NCBI RefSeq assembly: GCF_900100955.1
Contig: NZ_FNCC01000001.1
Span: 744,001 to 808,000, forward strand
Direction: 5' to 3'
DNA length: 64,000 nt
DNA from: Lentzea fradiae
GTDB lineage: Bacteria > Actinomycetota > Actinomycetes > Mycobacteriales > Pseudonocardiaceae
Of the stretch, positions 1 to 8,228 are shown one piece after another. A program made the translations under genes and the position numbers. The notes beneath the pieces are model-generated. The model was given only the letters and a program-made list of their open reading frames with translations. It made no database searches and had not been told where the DNA came from. Position 1 is the first letter of the stretch. The number at the start of each line of letters is the position of its first letter.

Positions 1-254
1 AGCGAGGAGCCGACACCGACGGCCAGGCTGTCCTCGCGCGGCAGGCCGGCCAGCTCGACCTCCTCCGCCAGTCCCCACGCCCGCACCAGCTCCATCGTGC
101 GCGTGGACACCAGCCGCGCCTTGGGGAAGATCGACGTCCCCTGGTGCCGCTCCACCAGCAGCGACGTCAAGCCGTGCCGGGAGCACTCGATGGACGCGGC
201 GAGGCCGACGGGGCCACCACCCACGATCAGGACGTCGACCTCGAAGTCAGCCAT
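1..254 (-). CDS. FAD-dependent aromatic hydroxylase-type monooxygenase (partial, N-terminus only)
   Basis: Reading the minus strand from an ATG at 254 gives 84 codons running off the left edge. The protein opens with a hydrophobic strand and the dinucleotide-binding motif GGGPVGLAAS (about residues 12-21), then an acidic end of beta-2 (LLVERH) and a stretch (FPKARLVSTRTMEL) typical of class A flavoprotein monooxygenases that hydroxylate aromatic polyketides (PgaE/RdmE/MtmOIV type, family knowledge). It is divergent from the ketoreductase operon, which fits a tailoring role in the same pathway. Substrate and C-terminal domain are outside the window, so hydroxylation versus Baeyer-Villiger chemistry cannot be decided. 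Confidence 0.8.
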   Translation of the reverse strand, partial: MADFEVDVLIVGGGPVGLAASIECSRHGLTSLLVERHQGTSIFPKARLVSTRTMELVRAWGLAEEVELAGLPREDSLAVGVGSS

Positions 255-397
255 GAGCAGGAGCCTGCGACACCGCCGCGAGACCGTCAAGAAGGCGGAT
301 ATCGAAGTGATATAGCACTGAAGTCGCTGGTCAGTAGCGTTTGCGCCGAACGACGGCGTGCACAGCGGGCAAGCCTTGGACAACGTGGGGAGGCGCC
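255..397. promoter_or_regulatory. Divergent promoter region with a short inverted repeat
   Basis: This 143-base gap separates two divergent genes and must hold both promoters. It contains the inverted repeat ATATC-N5-GATAT at 299-313, in an unusually AT-rich patch, which could be a repressor site or part of a -10 region (TATAGC at 311-316 on plus, TATATC on minus). No convincing -35 hexamer pairs with either. The ribosome binding site GGGGAGG at 387-393 belongs to the ketoreductase gene. Confidence 0.4.
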
Positions 398-1144
398 ATG
401 TTCGCCGAAGGATCGGTCGCCGTGGTCACCGGCGGATCGCGCGGCATCGGGCGGGCCGTGGTGCTCGACCTGGCGGCCCACGGCGTGCACGTCGTGGTCA
501 ACTACTCGCGCTCGGAGGAGCACGCCAAGGAACTGGTCGCGCAGGTCGAGCAGAACGGCGGCAGCGCGAGCGCGGTGCGGGCCGACGTGACCGACGAGGA
601 CGCGGTGCGCGAGCTGTTCCGCTCCGTGCGCTCCGAGCACGGCAGGCTCGACGTGCTGGTCACCAGCGCGGGCGTGACGCGCGACCGGCACCTGGTCGCG
701 ATGAGCAGCGCCCTGTTCCGCGAGACCATGGACATCAACGTGCACGGGACGTTCCTGGCCTGCCGCGAGGCGATGCGCATCATGCAGCACCAGCGGCGCG
801 GCGCGATCGTGACCCTCAGCTCCGCGAGCGGCCTGGACGGCGGTTTCCCCGGCCAGACGAACTACGTCGCCTCCAAGGGCGCGATCATCGCGTTCACCAA
901 GGCGCTGTCCTACGAGGCCGCTCCGCACGGCGTGCGCGTCAACGTGGTGGCGCCGGGGTTCGTCGAGACCGACATGACCAAGGTCATCCCCGCGAAGCTG
1001 CGCGACGGCTACTCCTCGCGCATCCGGCTCGGCCGCATGGGCCGGCCGGAGGAGATCGCGAACCTGGTCACGTTCCTGGCTTCGGACAAGGCGTCCTACA
1101 TCACCAGCGAGACGTTCGTCGTCAACGGCGGCGGGCTCGGCTGA
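398..1144 (+). CDS. 3-oxoacyl-ACP reductase (FabG-like SDR ketoreductase)
   Basis: The 248-residue protein has the full length of a FabG-type short-chain dehydrogenase that reduces beta-ketoacyl-ACP with NADPH. The cofactor loop TGGSRGIG is at residues 11-18, the NAG-equivalent is SAG near 90-92, the catalytic serine is in SSASG (about 142) and the catalytic pair is Y156/K160 in YVASK. The C-terminus ends in the usual VNGGGLG. The start at 398 is preceded by GGGGAGG, better placed than ATG codons upstream. It is the first gene of the plus-strand biosynthetic run and would supply the hydroxyacyl substrate for the FabZ-like dehydratase two genes downstream. Confidence 0.93.
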   Translation: MFAEGSVAVVTGGSRGIGRAVVLDLAAHGVHVVVNYSRSEEHAKELVAQVEQNGGSASAVRADVTDEDAVRELFRSVRSEHGRLDVLVTSAGVTRDRHLVAMSSALFRETMDINVHGTFLACREAMRIMQHQRRGAIVTLSSASGLDGGFPGQTNYVASKGAIIAFTKALSYEAAPHGVRVNVVAPGFVETDMTKVIPAKLRDGYSSRIRLGRMGRPEEIANLVTFLASDKASYITSETFVVNGGGLG

Positions 1145-1190
1145 TCCCCCGGACAGCGAGCCGCAGAACCCAGCGGACGGAAGGACAAGC

Positions 1191-1496
1191 GTGACCCTCG
1201 ACGAACTGCGCGCCACGGCGGCCGCCCGGCACGAGACGTGCACCCAGATCAAGAAGATGATCGTCTCGCGGCTCGACCTGCCGATCGAGCCCGCGTGGAT
1301 CACCGACGACCAGCCGCTGTTCGGCCGCGGCCTGGAGCTCGACAGCCTCGACGTGCTGGAGCTGTACGTGGCGATCGAGGCCGAGTTCGGCGTCGCCCTC
1401 TACGACAGCGACATGTCGGTGTTCGGCTCGGTGTCGCGCCTGGCCGACCACGTGAACCCGGCACTGGCCGAGCAGGCGCAGACCGGGTCGGCATGA
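1191..1496 (+). CDS. Acyl carrier protein
   Basis: This 101-residue GTG-start protein has the acyl carrier helix-II motif LELDSLDVLELYV, with the phosphopantetheine-accepting serine at residue 52. It carries the growing chain for the KS-CLF, ketoreductase and dehydratase encoded around it. A purine-rich ribosome site (GGAAGGA) lies about 5 bases upstream of the GTG at 1191. Its stop overlaps the start of the dehydratase gene (ATGA), indicating translational coupling. It is a discrete, freestanding ACP, as in type II systems. It is slightly longer than a typical AcpP, with a leading helix of about 18 residues. Confidence 0.92.
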   Translation: MTLDELRATAAARHETCTQIKKMIVSRLDLPIEPAWITDDQPLFGRGLELDSLDVLELYVAIEAEFGVALYDSDMSVFGSVSRLADHVNPALAEQAQTGSA

Positions 1497-1972
1497 CGGC
1501 GACCCGGGAGCCCGTGCAGACCGTGACGTCGCTGACCAACGACCAGCTCCGGGAGGTGCTGCCGCACCGGTGGCCCTTCCTGCTGATCGACCGGGTCGAG
1601 AAGGTCACCCCCGGTGCCGGTGCGGTCGGGATCAAGAACGTCGCGGCCACGGAGATGTGGTTCCAGGGCCACTTCCCTGGCACGGCCGTGCTTCCGGGCG
1701 TGATCGTCGTCGAGGCGATGGCCCAGCTGGCCGGCGTGGTGTTCGCCCTCGCCGGCGCGGGTCCGATCGGCTACCTGGCGGGTGTGCGGTCCATGCGGTT
1801 CCGCCGTCCCATCGTGCCGGGCGACCAGCTCGTCCTCACCGCCGACCGCACGGCGGGAGGCCGGGGCTTCAGCGAGTTCAAGGTGAGCGCCAGGGTCGAC
1901 GGTCAGATCGCCGCCGAGGGCACCATCACCATCGCGGACCCGGCAGCCACCAGCCCTACCGGAAAGGTTTGA
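1493..1972 (+). CDS. FabZ-like (3R)-hydroxyacyl-ACP dehydratase
   Basis: The 159-residue single-hotdog protein matches FabZ in length and motifs. It has LPHRWPFLLIDRV near residue 24, then GHFPG with catalytic histidine H60 and PGVIVVEAMAQ with the catalytic glutamate E74. It would remove water from the hydroxyacyl-ACP made by the ketoreductase, giving trans-enoyl chains. No enoyl reductase of FabI type is visible nearby, so double bonds may be retained (inference). That would make polyene-like or partially unsaturated chains possible. The start overlaps the ACP stop by four bases. Confidence 0.92.
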   Translation: MTATREPVQTVTSLTNDQLREVLPHRWPFLLIDRVEKVTPGAGAVGIKNVAATEMWFQGHFPGTAVLPGVIVVEAMAQLAGVVFALAGAGPIGYLAGVRSMRFRRPIVPGDQLVLTADRTAGGRGFSEFKVSARVDGQIAAEGTITIADPAATSPTGKV

Positions 1973-1979
1973 CACGACA

Positions 1980-3053
1980 ATGGAACCCCTGACGTCGCCG
2001 GTGAAGGCCGTGCACCCCGAGGGCGCCGTGTACGGCACCGTCCTGGACGCCGAGGTCGCGCTCCGGTTCAGCACGCTCGACGCCGAGTACGAGGCGATCC
2101 GGGAGCGGGCCGCGCTGCTCGACCTGTCCGGCGAGCGGATCGTCGAGCTGTCCGGCGGCGCCGCCGTCGACTTCGCGCAGAAGGTGCTGGCGCGCGACGT
2201 GGAGTACCTGACCGCCGAGCGCTGCATGACGAGCCTGGTGCTCGCCGAGGACGGCACCGTCGTGGACCAGGTCGTGGTGTGGGGCCGGGAGGACAGCCTG
2301 CTGCTGGAGTCCTCCACCGGCGCGGGCACCCGGCTGCTGGAGCACCTGCGCGCGCACGCCGAGCCCGGCGTGGAGATCACCGACCGCACCGCCGAGTACG
2401 CGCTCTTCGGCCTGGAGGGCCCGTACGCGTGGGGCGTGGTCGGCCGGCTGATCGACGGTGAGCTGGCCTCGCTGCCGTTCGAGTCCATCGTGGACAGCCA
2501 GTGGGACGGCGTGGACGTCCTCTTCGGACGCACCGGTGTGACGGGCGAGTACGGGTACAAGGTGCTGGTGCCGCGCGAGTCGGCCGAGCGGCTGTGGACC
2601 AAGGCGCTGGAGCACGCCGTGCCCGCCGGCCAGGACGCCGTCGAGCTGGCGATGCTGGAGGTGCGGCAGCCGGTCGTGCGCCACGAGGCGGGCGAGGGCG
2701 TGGACGTGCTGGAGATGGGCGCGGGCTGGCTCGTGGACATCACCAAGGACGAGTTCGTCGGACGTGACGCCGTGGTCGCCGCCTTCGAGGGCACGGCCGA
2801 GCGCCGCACCGTCGGCTTCTCCGGTGGCGCCGAGGTGCCCGCGCCGGGCACGCCGGTCACCGTGGGCGGGGAGAAGATCGGCGAGGTCGTCCACGCCGTG
2901 CACAGCATCGGGCTGAAGTCCTCCCTCGGCCTGCTGCGGCTGCCGCCGGACCTGGCCGCCGCCGGGCTCACGGTCACCGTCGGCGACACCGAGGTCGTCA
3001 CGCTGACCAGCCCGTACGTCACGCCCAAGAGCTGGAGCACCCCGATCATCTGA
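1980..3053 (+). CDS. GcvT-like folate-binding aminomethyltransferase family protein
   Basis: The 357-residue protein has the length and layout of the T-protein fold: N-terminal domain with YEAIRERAALLDLS near residues 38-51, a central folate-binding region (FGRTGVTGEYGYKVLVP) and a C-terminal barrel. T-proteins move one-carbon units from a substrate onto tetrahydrofolate; relatives include sarcosine or dimethylglycine demethylases and the aryl O-demethylase LigM. No other glycine-cleavage gene (P or H protein) is present, and the gene sits between a dehydratase and the ketosynthase. A role as a pathway-specific methyl-transfer or cyclisation enzyme is therefore more likely than glycine cleavage (inference). 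The ribosome site is GGAAAGG at 1961. Confidence 0.78.
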   Translation: MEPLTSPVKAVHPEGAVYGTVLDAEVALRFSTLDAEYEAIRERAALLDLSGERIVELSGGAAVDFAQKVLARDVEYLTAERCMTSLVLAEDGTVVDQVVVWGREDSLLLESSTGAGTRLLEHLRAHAEPGVEITDRTAEYALFGLEGPYAWGVVGRLIDGELASLPFESIVDSQWDGVDVLFGRTGVTGEYGYKVLVPRESAERLWTKALEHAVPAGQDAVELAMLEVRQPVVRHEAGEGVDVLEMGAGWLVDITKDEFVGRDAVVAAFEGTAERRTVGFSGGAEVPAPGTPVTVGGEKIGEVVHAVHSIGLKSSLGLLRLPPDLAAAGLTVTVGDTEVVTLTSPYVTPKSWSTPII

Positions 3054-3099
3054 TCTGGTCACCCGGGCCGTCGCCCGTGGTTCGCGAGGAGGAGCAAGC

Positions 3100-5358
3100 A
3101 TGGCGCTGCGGCCAGTGGTCATCACCGGTGTCGGGGTGATCTGCGCGGTGGGCAGGGACCCGGAGGAGTTCTGGGCGCGGCTCACCGCGGGCGCGGGCGG
3201 CATCACCGCCGTGGAGGACGAACGGTTCGCCGCGTTCGAGGCCAGGTTCGCGGGCCAGGTGCCCGACGAGTGGGTCGACGCGCAGCTGCCGGCCGAGGAC
3301 ACCGGGCTGGACCGCACGGCCCGGCTCGCCCTCGTCGCCGCCCGGCAGGCGGTCGCCCACGCCGGGCTGACGGACGTACCGGGCGAGCGGTTCGGGCTGG
3401 TCCTCGGCAAGTGCCAGGCCACCCCGACCGCGTCCGGCGGCTACCAGCCCATGCACGCCACCGGTGACGTCGTCGCCGGGAAGCTGGGCATGACCGGTCC
3501 GCGCATCCTGGTCTCGACCGCGTGCGCGGCGGGCGGCAACGCGGTCGGCCTGGCCAAGGACAAGATCCTCACCGGGGAAGCGGACGTGGTGCTCGCCGGT
3601 GGCGTCGACCCGCTGCTGTTCGGCACCTACGCGGGGTTCGCGGGCCTGCAGGCCCTCAGCGCCCGCCCGTGCGGCCCCTACAGCCGCTCGGACGGCCTGA
3701 ACCTGGGTGAGGGCGCGGCCTTCCTGGTCGTGGAGGCGCTGGACCACGCGCTGGCCAGGGGTGCGGAGCCGCTGGCGGAGGTCGCGGGCTACGGCCTGTC
3801 CGCCGACGCCTACCACGCCACCGCGCCGGACCCGACCGGCCGCGGCGGCACCACGGCCATGCGCCGGGCGCTGGCCGACGCCGGTCTGGAACCCGACGCC
3901 GTGGACTACGTCAACGGGCACGGCACCGGCACGCCCGCCAACGACGCCATGGAGAAGAAGGTCATGCGCGCCGTGTTCGGCGAGCGGGCGTCGAAGGTGC
4001 CGACCAGCAGCATCAAGAGCTTCATCGGGCACACGCTGGGCGCGGCGGGCGCGGTCGAGGCGGTGGCCAGCGTGCTGGCGCTGCGCACCGCGACCGCGCC
4101 GCCCACCATCGGGTTCAGCGACGAGGCCATCGCGACGTCCACTTTGGACTTCGTGCCGAACGTCGCGCGTCCGCTGCCCATGGACGTGGTGGTGTCCAAC
4201 AACTACGCGTTCGGCGGCAACAACGCCTCGCTCGTGCTGCGCCGCCCCGGCGGCCCGCGCGAGTACGACGAGCTGCCCGCCGCCGAGGTCGTCGTCACCG
4301 GCCTCGGCCCGGTCACCGGCCTGGGCACCGGCATCGCCGAGGTCGCGGAGGCGGTCGCCAACGGCCGCACCGCGGTCGGCGCGGAACCGTCCCTGGAGGG
4401 CCGCACGTTCGCGCCGCGCTCGTTGTGGCGGCACATGAACAACCTGTCCCGCATGGCGATCGCCGCCTCCCGGCTGGCCTGGGAGGACGCCGGGCTGAAG
4501 CTGCCCCGCGCCGCGCTGGACAACGTGGGCGTCATCTTCGCCACCGCGGCCGGCTCGGTGGAGAGCACCGACGGGTTCGACGAGAGCGTGCTGGCGAACC
4601 CGAACAAGCCCGCCGTGCTGAGCTTCTCCAACGTGGTGCTCAACGCCACCGGCGGCGCGGTCTGCCAGACCCTGGGCCTGCGCGGCCCGACCACGACCAT
4701 CTGCAACGGCAACGCGTCGGCGTCCATCGCGCTGGACTGCGCGGTGGAGACCATCCGGTCCGGCAAGGCGGACGTGGTGATCGTGGTCGCCGCCGACGAG
4801 GCGCCGAGCTCCGCCGACAGCACGCGGGTGGACCCCTACGACCGCAACTCGGGTGAGGCGCCCGCGTCCGCCTCGGTGGCCCTGGTCGTCGAGTCCGCCG
4901 CGCACGCCGCCGCCAGGGGAGCGACCCCGTACGCGCGAGTGCTGGGCAGCGCCCACGCGAGCGGGGGAGCGGACGACGAGCGGTCCCTGGTGGAGCGCGC
5001 CCTCGCCGGGCTGCCCACCGAGGGCGTGGACCTGGTGGTCGGTGCGGCCACCGGCGGCGCGACCGACGAGGCGGAGGCGGGCGCGGTGCTCGACACCGTC
5101 CCGTCCGCCCGGCTCACCGCCACCGCGGGCCTGACCGGTGACGCGGGCGCGGCGACCGGCGCGCTGAACCTGGCGCTCGCCGCGCTGGCGTTGCGCGACG
5201 GCGTCGCACCGGCCATCACCGGGCTGGACAGCCCCCGTGCGGGCACGGTCGAGTCCTACGTCACCAAGCCCGAGCTGCCGGCCACGCCCGCCAAGGCCCT
5301 CGTGCTCAGCGCCGCGCCCGGCTCGGTGCGCGGAGGAACCCTGCTGGGGGCGGTATGA
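3100..5358 (+). CDS. Fused ketosynthase-chain length factor (KS-CLF)
   Basis: A single 752-residue protein contains two thiolase-fold units. The first (about 1-385) is a complete ketosynthase: nucleophile C142 in STACAAGG, H274 in NGHGTGT and H311 in FIGHTLGAAG. The second (about 395-752) starts again with VVVTGLGPVTGLG, but the nucleophile position reads NGNASA (Asn for Cys), the GHGTGT motif is absent and the second His motif is degraded (GLTGDAGAA). That is the pattern of a chain length factor. In type II systems KS and CLF are normally separate coupled proteins, so the fusion is unusual. It would catalyse decarboxylative condensation of malonyl-ACP units, with the second half setting chain length (family knowledge). 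The stop overlaps the next start (ATGA). Confidence 0.9.
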   Translation: MALRPVVITGVGVICAVGRDPEEFWARLTAGAGGITAVEDERFAAFEARFAGQVPDEWVDAQLPAEDTGLDRTARLALVAARQAVAHAGLTDVPGERFGLVLGKCQATPTASGGYQPMHATGDVVAGKLGMTGPRILVSTACAAGGNAVGLAKDKILTGEADVVLAGGVDPLLFGTYAGFAGLQALSARPCGPYSRSDGLNLGEGAAFLVVEALDHALARGAEPLAEVAGYGLSADAYHATAPDPTGRGGTTAMRRALADAGLEPDAVDYVNGHGTGTPANDAMEKKVMRAVFGERASKVPTSSIKSFIGHTLGAAGAVEAVASVLALRTATAPPTIGFSDEAIATSTLDFVPNVARPLPMDVVVSNNYAFGGNNASLVLRRPGGPREYDELPAAEVVVTGLGPVTGLGTGIAEVAEAVANGRTAVGAEPSLEGRTFAPRSLWRHMNNLSRMAIAASRLAWEDAGLKLPRAALDNVGVIFATAAGSVESTDGFDESVLANPNKPAVLSFSNVVLNATGGAVCQTLGLRGPTTTICNGNASASIALDCAVETIRSGKADVVIVVAADEAPSSADSTRVDPYDRNSGEAPASASVALVVESAAHAAARGATPYARVLGSAHASGGADDERSLVERALAGLPTEGVDLVVGAATGGATDEAEAGAVLDTVPSARLTATAGLTGDAGAATGALNLALAALALRDGVAPAITGLDSPRAGTVESYVTKPELPATPAKALVLSAAPGSVRGGTLLGAV

Positions 5359-6083
5359 CCGGCCCGCCCTTCGACGTGCTGGAGACCGACCGGCTGCTCA
5401 CCACCACCCGGTCGGTGCGCCGCCGGCTCGACCTCGACCGGCCGGTGCCGCGCGCGGTCATCGAGGAGGCGCTGGAGATCGCCGTCCAGGCGCCGACCGC
5501 GAACGACCAGCAGAACTGGCGCTGGGTCGTGATCACCGAGCAGGCGGTGAAGGACCAGCTGGCCGGGCTGTTCGACATCTCCTGGCAGTTCCACCAGAAA
5601 GAGGTGTGGACCCGGTCGGGACGTCGCCGCAACAGCCCGCAGGCCAGGAAGAACAACGCCTCCGCCGCCGCGCTGGCCGAGACCATCGCCAAGGTGCCCG
5701 CGCTGGTGATCCCGTGCGTGCTCGGCCGGCCGCCGGACATCAGCGCGATCGACGCCGAGTGGCTCGGCTCGACCGGCACCCGCAACCTCGGCACCTGGCA
5801 GGAGGGCGTGCGGATCGGGGCGATGCGGGCCAGCAACTTCTACGGCTCGATCTTCCCCGCGGTCTGGTCGTTCCAGCTGGCCCTGCGCAGCCGGGGGCTC
5901 GGCAGCACGATCACGTGCATGCACCTGCCCTTCGAGCGGCAGGTGGGCGAGCTGCTCGGCATTCCCGCCGGTGTCACCCAGGTCTGCCTGGTACCGGTCG
6001 CCTACACGATCGGCACGGATTTCCGCCCGGCCAAACGGGTTCCGGCCAAGGAGCGCACGTCCTGGGAGAGGTGGCAGGCATGA
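5355..6083 (+). CDS. Nitroreductase-family FMN oxidoreductase
   Basis: The 242-residue protein shows the nitroreductase signature: an N-terminal TTTRSVRRRLD (FMN phosphate-binding arginines), PTANDQQNWRWVVIT (FMN contact after the first helix) and a C-terminal GIPAGVTQVCLVPVAYTIG strand. Family members reduce nitro groups, enones or quinones, or dehydrogenate azoline rings using FMN. It is translationally coupled to both neighbours (ATGA on each side), so it belongs to the biosynthetic operon. It may act on the polyketide as an ene-reductase or dehydrogenase. The substrate cannot be told from sequence. Confidence 0.85.
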   Translation: MTGPPFDVLETDRLLTTTRSVRRRLDLDRPVPRAVIEEALEIAVQAPTANDQQNWRWVVITEQAVKDQLAGLFDISWQFHQKEVWTRSGRRRNSPQARKNNASAAALAETIAKVPALVIPCVLGRPPDISAIDAEWLGSTGTRNLGTWQEGVRIGAMRASNFYGSIFPAVWSFQLALRSRGLGSTITCMHLPFERQVGELLGIPAGVTQVCLVPVAYTIGTDFRPAKRVPAKERTSWERWQA

Positions 6084-7330
6084 CCGTCGAGCACACCGGA
6101 GTCGACGTCGTCGTGGTGGGCGGCGGTATCGCGGGCGCGTCCGCCGCGGCCAACCTCGCCTTCAACGGGCTGTCCGTGGTCCTGCTGGAGAAGCAGGAGA
6201 CCTACCAGGACATCGTGCGCGGCGAGTGGATCGCGCCGTGGGGCCTGCGCGAGGCGCAGACGCTGGGCGTCGAGGAGGCGTTCGGTCTCGGCGGCGCCTG
6301 GGAGATCCGCGAGTGGACGCAGTGGGACGAGACGGTCGACCCGGCCGAGGCGGAGACCGTCGACATGACGCGGTTCGTGCCCGGTGTCGGCGGCCCCATG
6401 TCGTTCCCGCACCACGAGGTCTGCGCGCTGATGGCCGAACAGGCCGAGGACAACGGCGCGACCGTGGTCATGGGCGCGCAACGGGCCCACGTCACCGCCG
6501 GAACTCATCCGGAGGTCCGCTGGACCCACGCCGGACAGGAACACCTGGCCAGGCCGCGCCTCGTCATCGGCGCCACCGGCCGCGGCTGCACGGTCGGCCG
6601 TCAGGTCGGCGTGTCCATGGCGACCTCGGTGCACCACTGGGGTGGCGGGCTGCGGGTCACCGGCCTGGACGACTGGCCGATGGACGTGCAGGCGATGGGC
6701 ACCGAGGACGAGAAGATGTTCATGGTGTTCCCGCAGGGCGACGGCAACGCCCGGCTCTACATCAACTTCCCGACCGCCAACCGGAAGCTGTACCAGGGCC
6801 CGGAGGGCGAGAAGCGGTTCATCGCGGACTTCGAGCTGGCGTCCCTGCCCGACCGCGGCAAGGCCGTCTATAGCGCCGCGAAGCCGATCGGGCCGCTCAA
6901 GCTGTGGCCGTCGGTGGCGATGTTCCCCGAGCAGCCGATCGTCATGGACGGCGTGGTGCTCGTCGGGGACGAGGCGGGCAACGCCGACACCGTGCTCGGC
7001 ACCGGCCTGTCGTGCAGCCTGCGCGACACCCGCGCCGTGTGCGAGGTGCTGACCGGTGGCGACGACTGGTCGCCCGGCGCGTTCGAGGGCTACCTGGCCG
7101 AGCGGAAGTTCCGGATGGACCGGCTGCACTTCGGCGCGGACATCATCGCCAAGCTGTACTGCGAGTACGGGCCCGCCGCGGCCGAGCGGCGGCGCCGGGC
7201 GCGCGGGCTGATGGCCGAGAACTTCGCCGCGTCGGTGACCGGCCTGCTCAACATGGTCCCGCCGGAGGACGTACCGGATTTCGGGTTCAGCGAGTTCTTC
7301 GCCGAGAGGCTGTTCAGGGAGAGGGCATGA
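6080..7330 (+). CDS. FAD-dependent oxidoreductase (class A monooxygenase or geranylgeranyl-reductase-like)
   Basis: The 416-residue protein starts with VDVVVVGGGIAGASAAANLA (FAD ADP-binding fold, GGGIAGAS at 14-21) and has a second FAD motif VVLVGDEAGNADTVLGTGLS near residues 293-312, the GD motif that contacts the ribityl chain. Length and layout fit single-component class A flavin monooxygenases or geranylgeranyl-reductase-like enzymes. The halogenase motif WxWxIP is not present. It is the second flavoprotein of this cluster after the partial one at the left edge, so several oxidative tailoring steps are expected. The start at 6080 overlaps the previous stop. Confidence 0.85.
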   Translation: MTVEHTGVDVVVVGGGIAGASAAANLAFNGLSVVLLEKQETYQDIVRGEWIAPWGLREAQTLGVEEAFGLGGAWEIREWTQWDETVDPAEAETVDMTRFVPGVGGPMSFPHHEVCALMAEQAEDNGATVVMGAQRAHVTAGTHPEVRWTHAGQEHLARPRLVIGATGRGCTVGRQVGVSMATSVHHWGGGLRVTGLDDWPMDVQAMGTEDEKMFMVFPQGDGNARLYINFPTANRKLYQGPEGEKRFIADFELASLPDRGKAVYSAAKPIGPLKLWPSVAMFPEQPIVMDGVVLVGDEAGNADTVLGTGLSCSLRDTRAVCEVLTGGDDWSPGAFEGYLAERKFRMDRLHFGADIIAKLYCEYGPAAAERRRRARGLMAENFAASVTGLLNMVPPEDVPDFGFSEFFAERLFRERA

Positions 7331-8208
7331 GCGTCAAGGACACCCTGCTGACCGGGTCGGCACACGTCAACGGCATCGACATCGCCTACGTGGACAAGGG
7401 GGAGGGCGACCCGGTCGTGCTGCTGCACGGCTTCCCCGACTCGCACTACCTGTGGCGGCACCAGATCGACCCCTTGGTGGAGGCGGGCTTCCGCGTCATC
7501 GCGCCCGACCTGCGCGGCTTCGGCGAGTCCGGCAAGCCGCAGGAGGTCGAGGCGTACGACATGCGCACGATCGTCAACGACGTCGTGGCGCTGACGCAGC
7601 ACCTCGGCATCCCCAAGGCGCACATCGTGGGCCACGACTGGGGTGCCGCCATCGCGTGGATGTACGCGTTCCTGATGCCGCGCCGCGTCGACCACCTCGC
7701 CGTGCTGTCCGTCGGTCACCCCGGCGTGTTCAGCACGCCGTCGATCGAGCAGCGCAAGGCCAGCTGGTACATGCTCTTCTACCAGTTCCCCGGCGTGAGC
7801 GAGCAGCTGTTGCGGCGCAACGGGTGGCGGCTGTTCAAGGAGATCATGGGCGGCGAGGGCGACCACCAGCGCTACCCGCGCGAGCTGGCCAAGCCGGGCG
7901 CGCTCACCGCGGCGCTGAACTGGTACCGCGCCAACCGCTCGCCCGAGTCGGAGCTCCGCGTGGAGGCCAACTTCCCGCCCGTGCTCGCGCCCACCCTCGG
8001 CATCTGGTCCACCGGGGACAAGGCGCTGCTCGAAGAGGGCATGACGGGCTCGGTGAAGTTCGTGAAGGGCTCGTGGCGCTACGAGCGCGTCGAGGACGCC
8101 AGCCACTGGATCCCGCTGGACCAGCCGGAGATCGTCACCAAGCTGCTGCTGGGCTTCCTGGGCACCGAGAAGGCCGCGGCGGTGCCGACCCGGCGGCGCC
8201 GGCTCTGA
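7327..8208 (+). CDS. Alpha/beta hydrolase, epoxide hydrolase-like
   Basis: The 293-residue protein has the oxyanion motif HGFPDSH (34-40), PDLRGFGESGKP, and a nucleophile elbow GHDWG with Asp104 instead of Ser. Its catalytic His is in DASHW near the C-terminus. An aspartate nucleophile is the mark of epoxide hydrolases and haloalkane dehalogenases. Cap-domain tyrosines are plausible (SWYMLFYQFPG) and favour epoxide hydrolase. In this context it could open an epoxide made by one of the flavin monooxygenases (inference). Its start overlaps the flavoprotein stop (ATGA). Confidence 0.87.
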   Translation: MSVKDTLLTGSAHVNGIDIAYVDKGEGDPVVLLHGFPDSHYLWRHQIDPLVEAGFRVIAPDLRGFGESGKPQEVEAYDMRTIVNDVVALTQHLGIPKAHIVGHDWGAAIAWMYAFLMPRRVDHLAVLSVGHPGVFSTPSIEQRKASWYMLFYQFPGVSEQLLRRNGWRLFKEIMGGEGDHQRYPRELAKPGALTAALNWYRANRSPESELRVEANFPPVLAPTLGIWSTGDKALLEEGMTGSVKFVKGSWRYERVEDASHWIPLDQPEIVTKLLLGFLGTEKAAAVPTRRRRL

Positions 8209-8228
8209 CGAGGACTGGAGGTGCGCAG

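Noticed and set aside
1980-3053. True glycine cleavage system T-protein
   Set aside because: P-, H- and L-protein genes are absent, and the gene is embedded in a polyketide operon. Family membership is kept but not the housekeeping role.
6080-7330. Halogenase in the PKS cluster
   Set aside because: The WxWxIP motif is missing from this flavoprotein. Only the protein at 26562-28028 has it.
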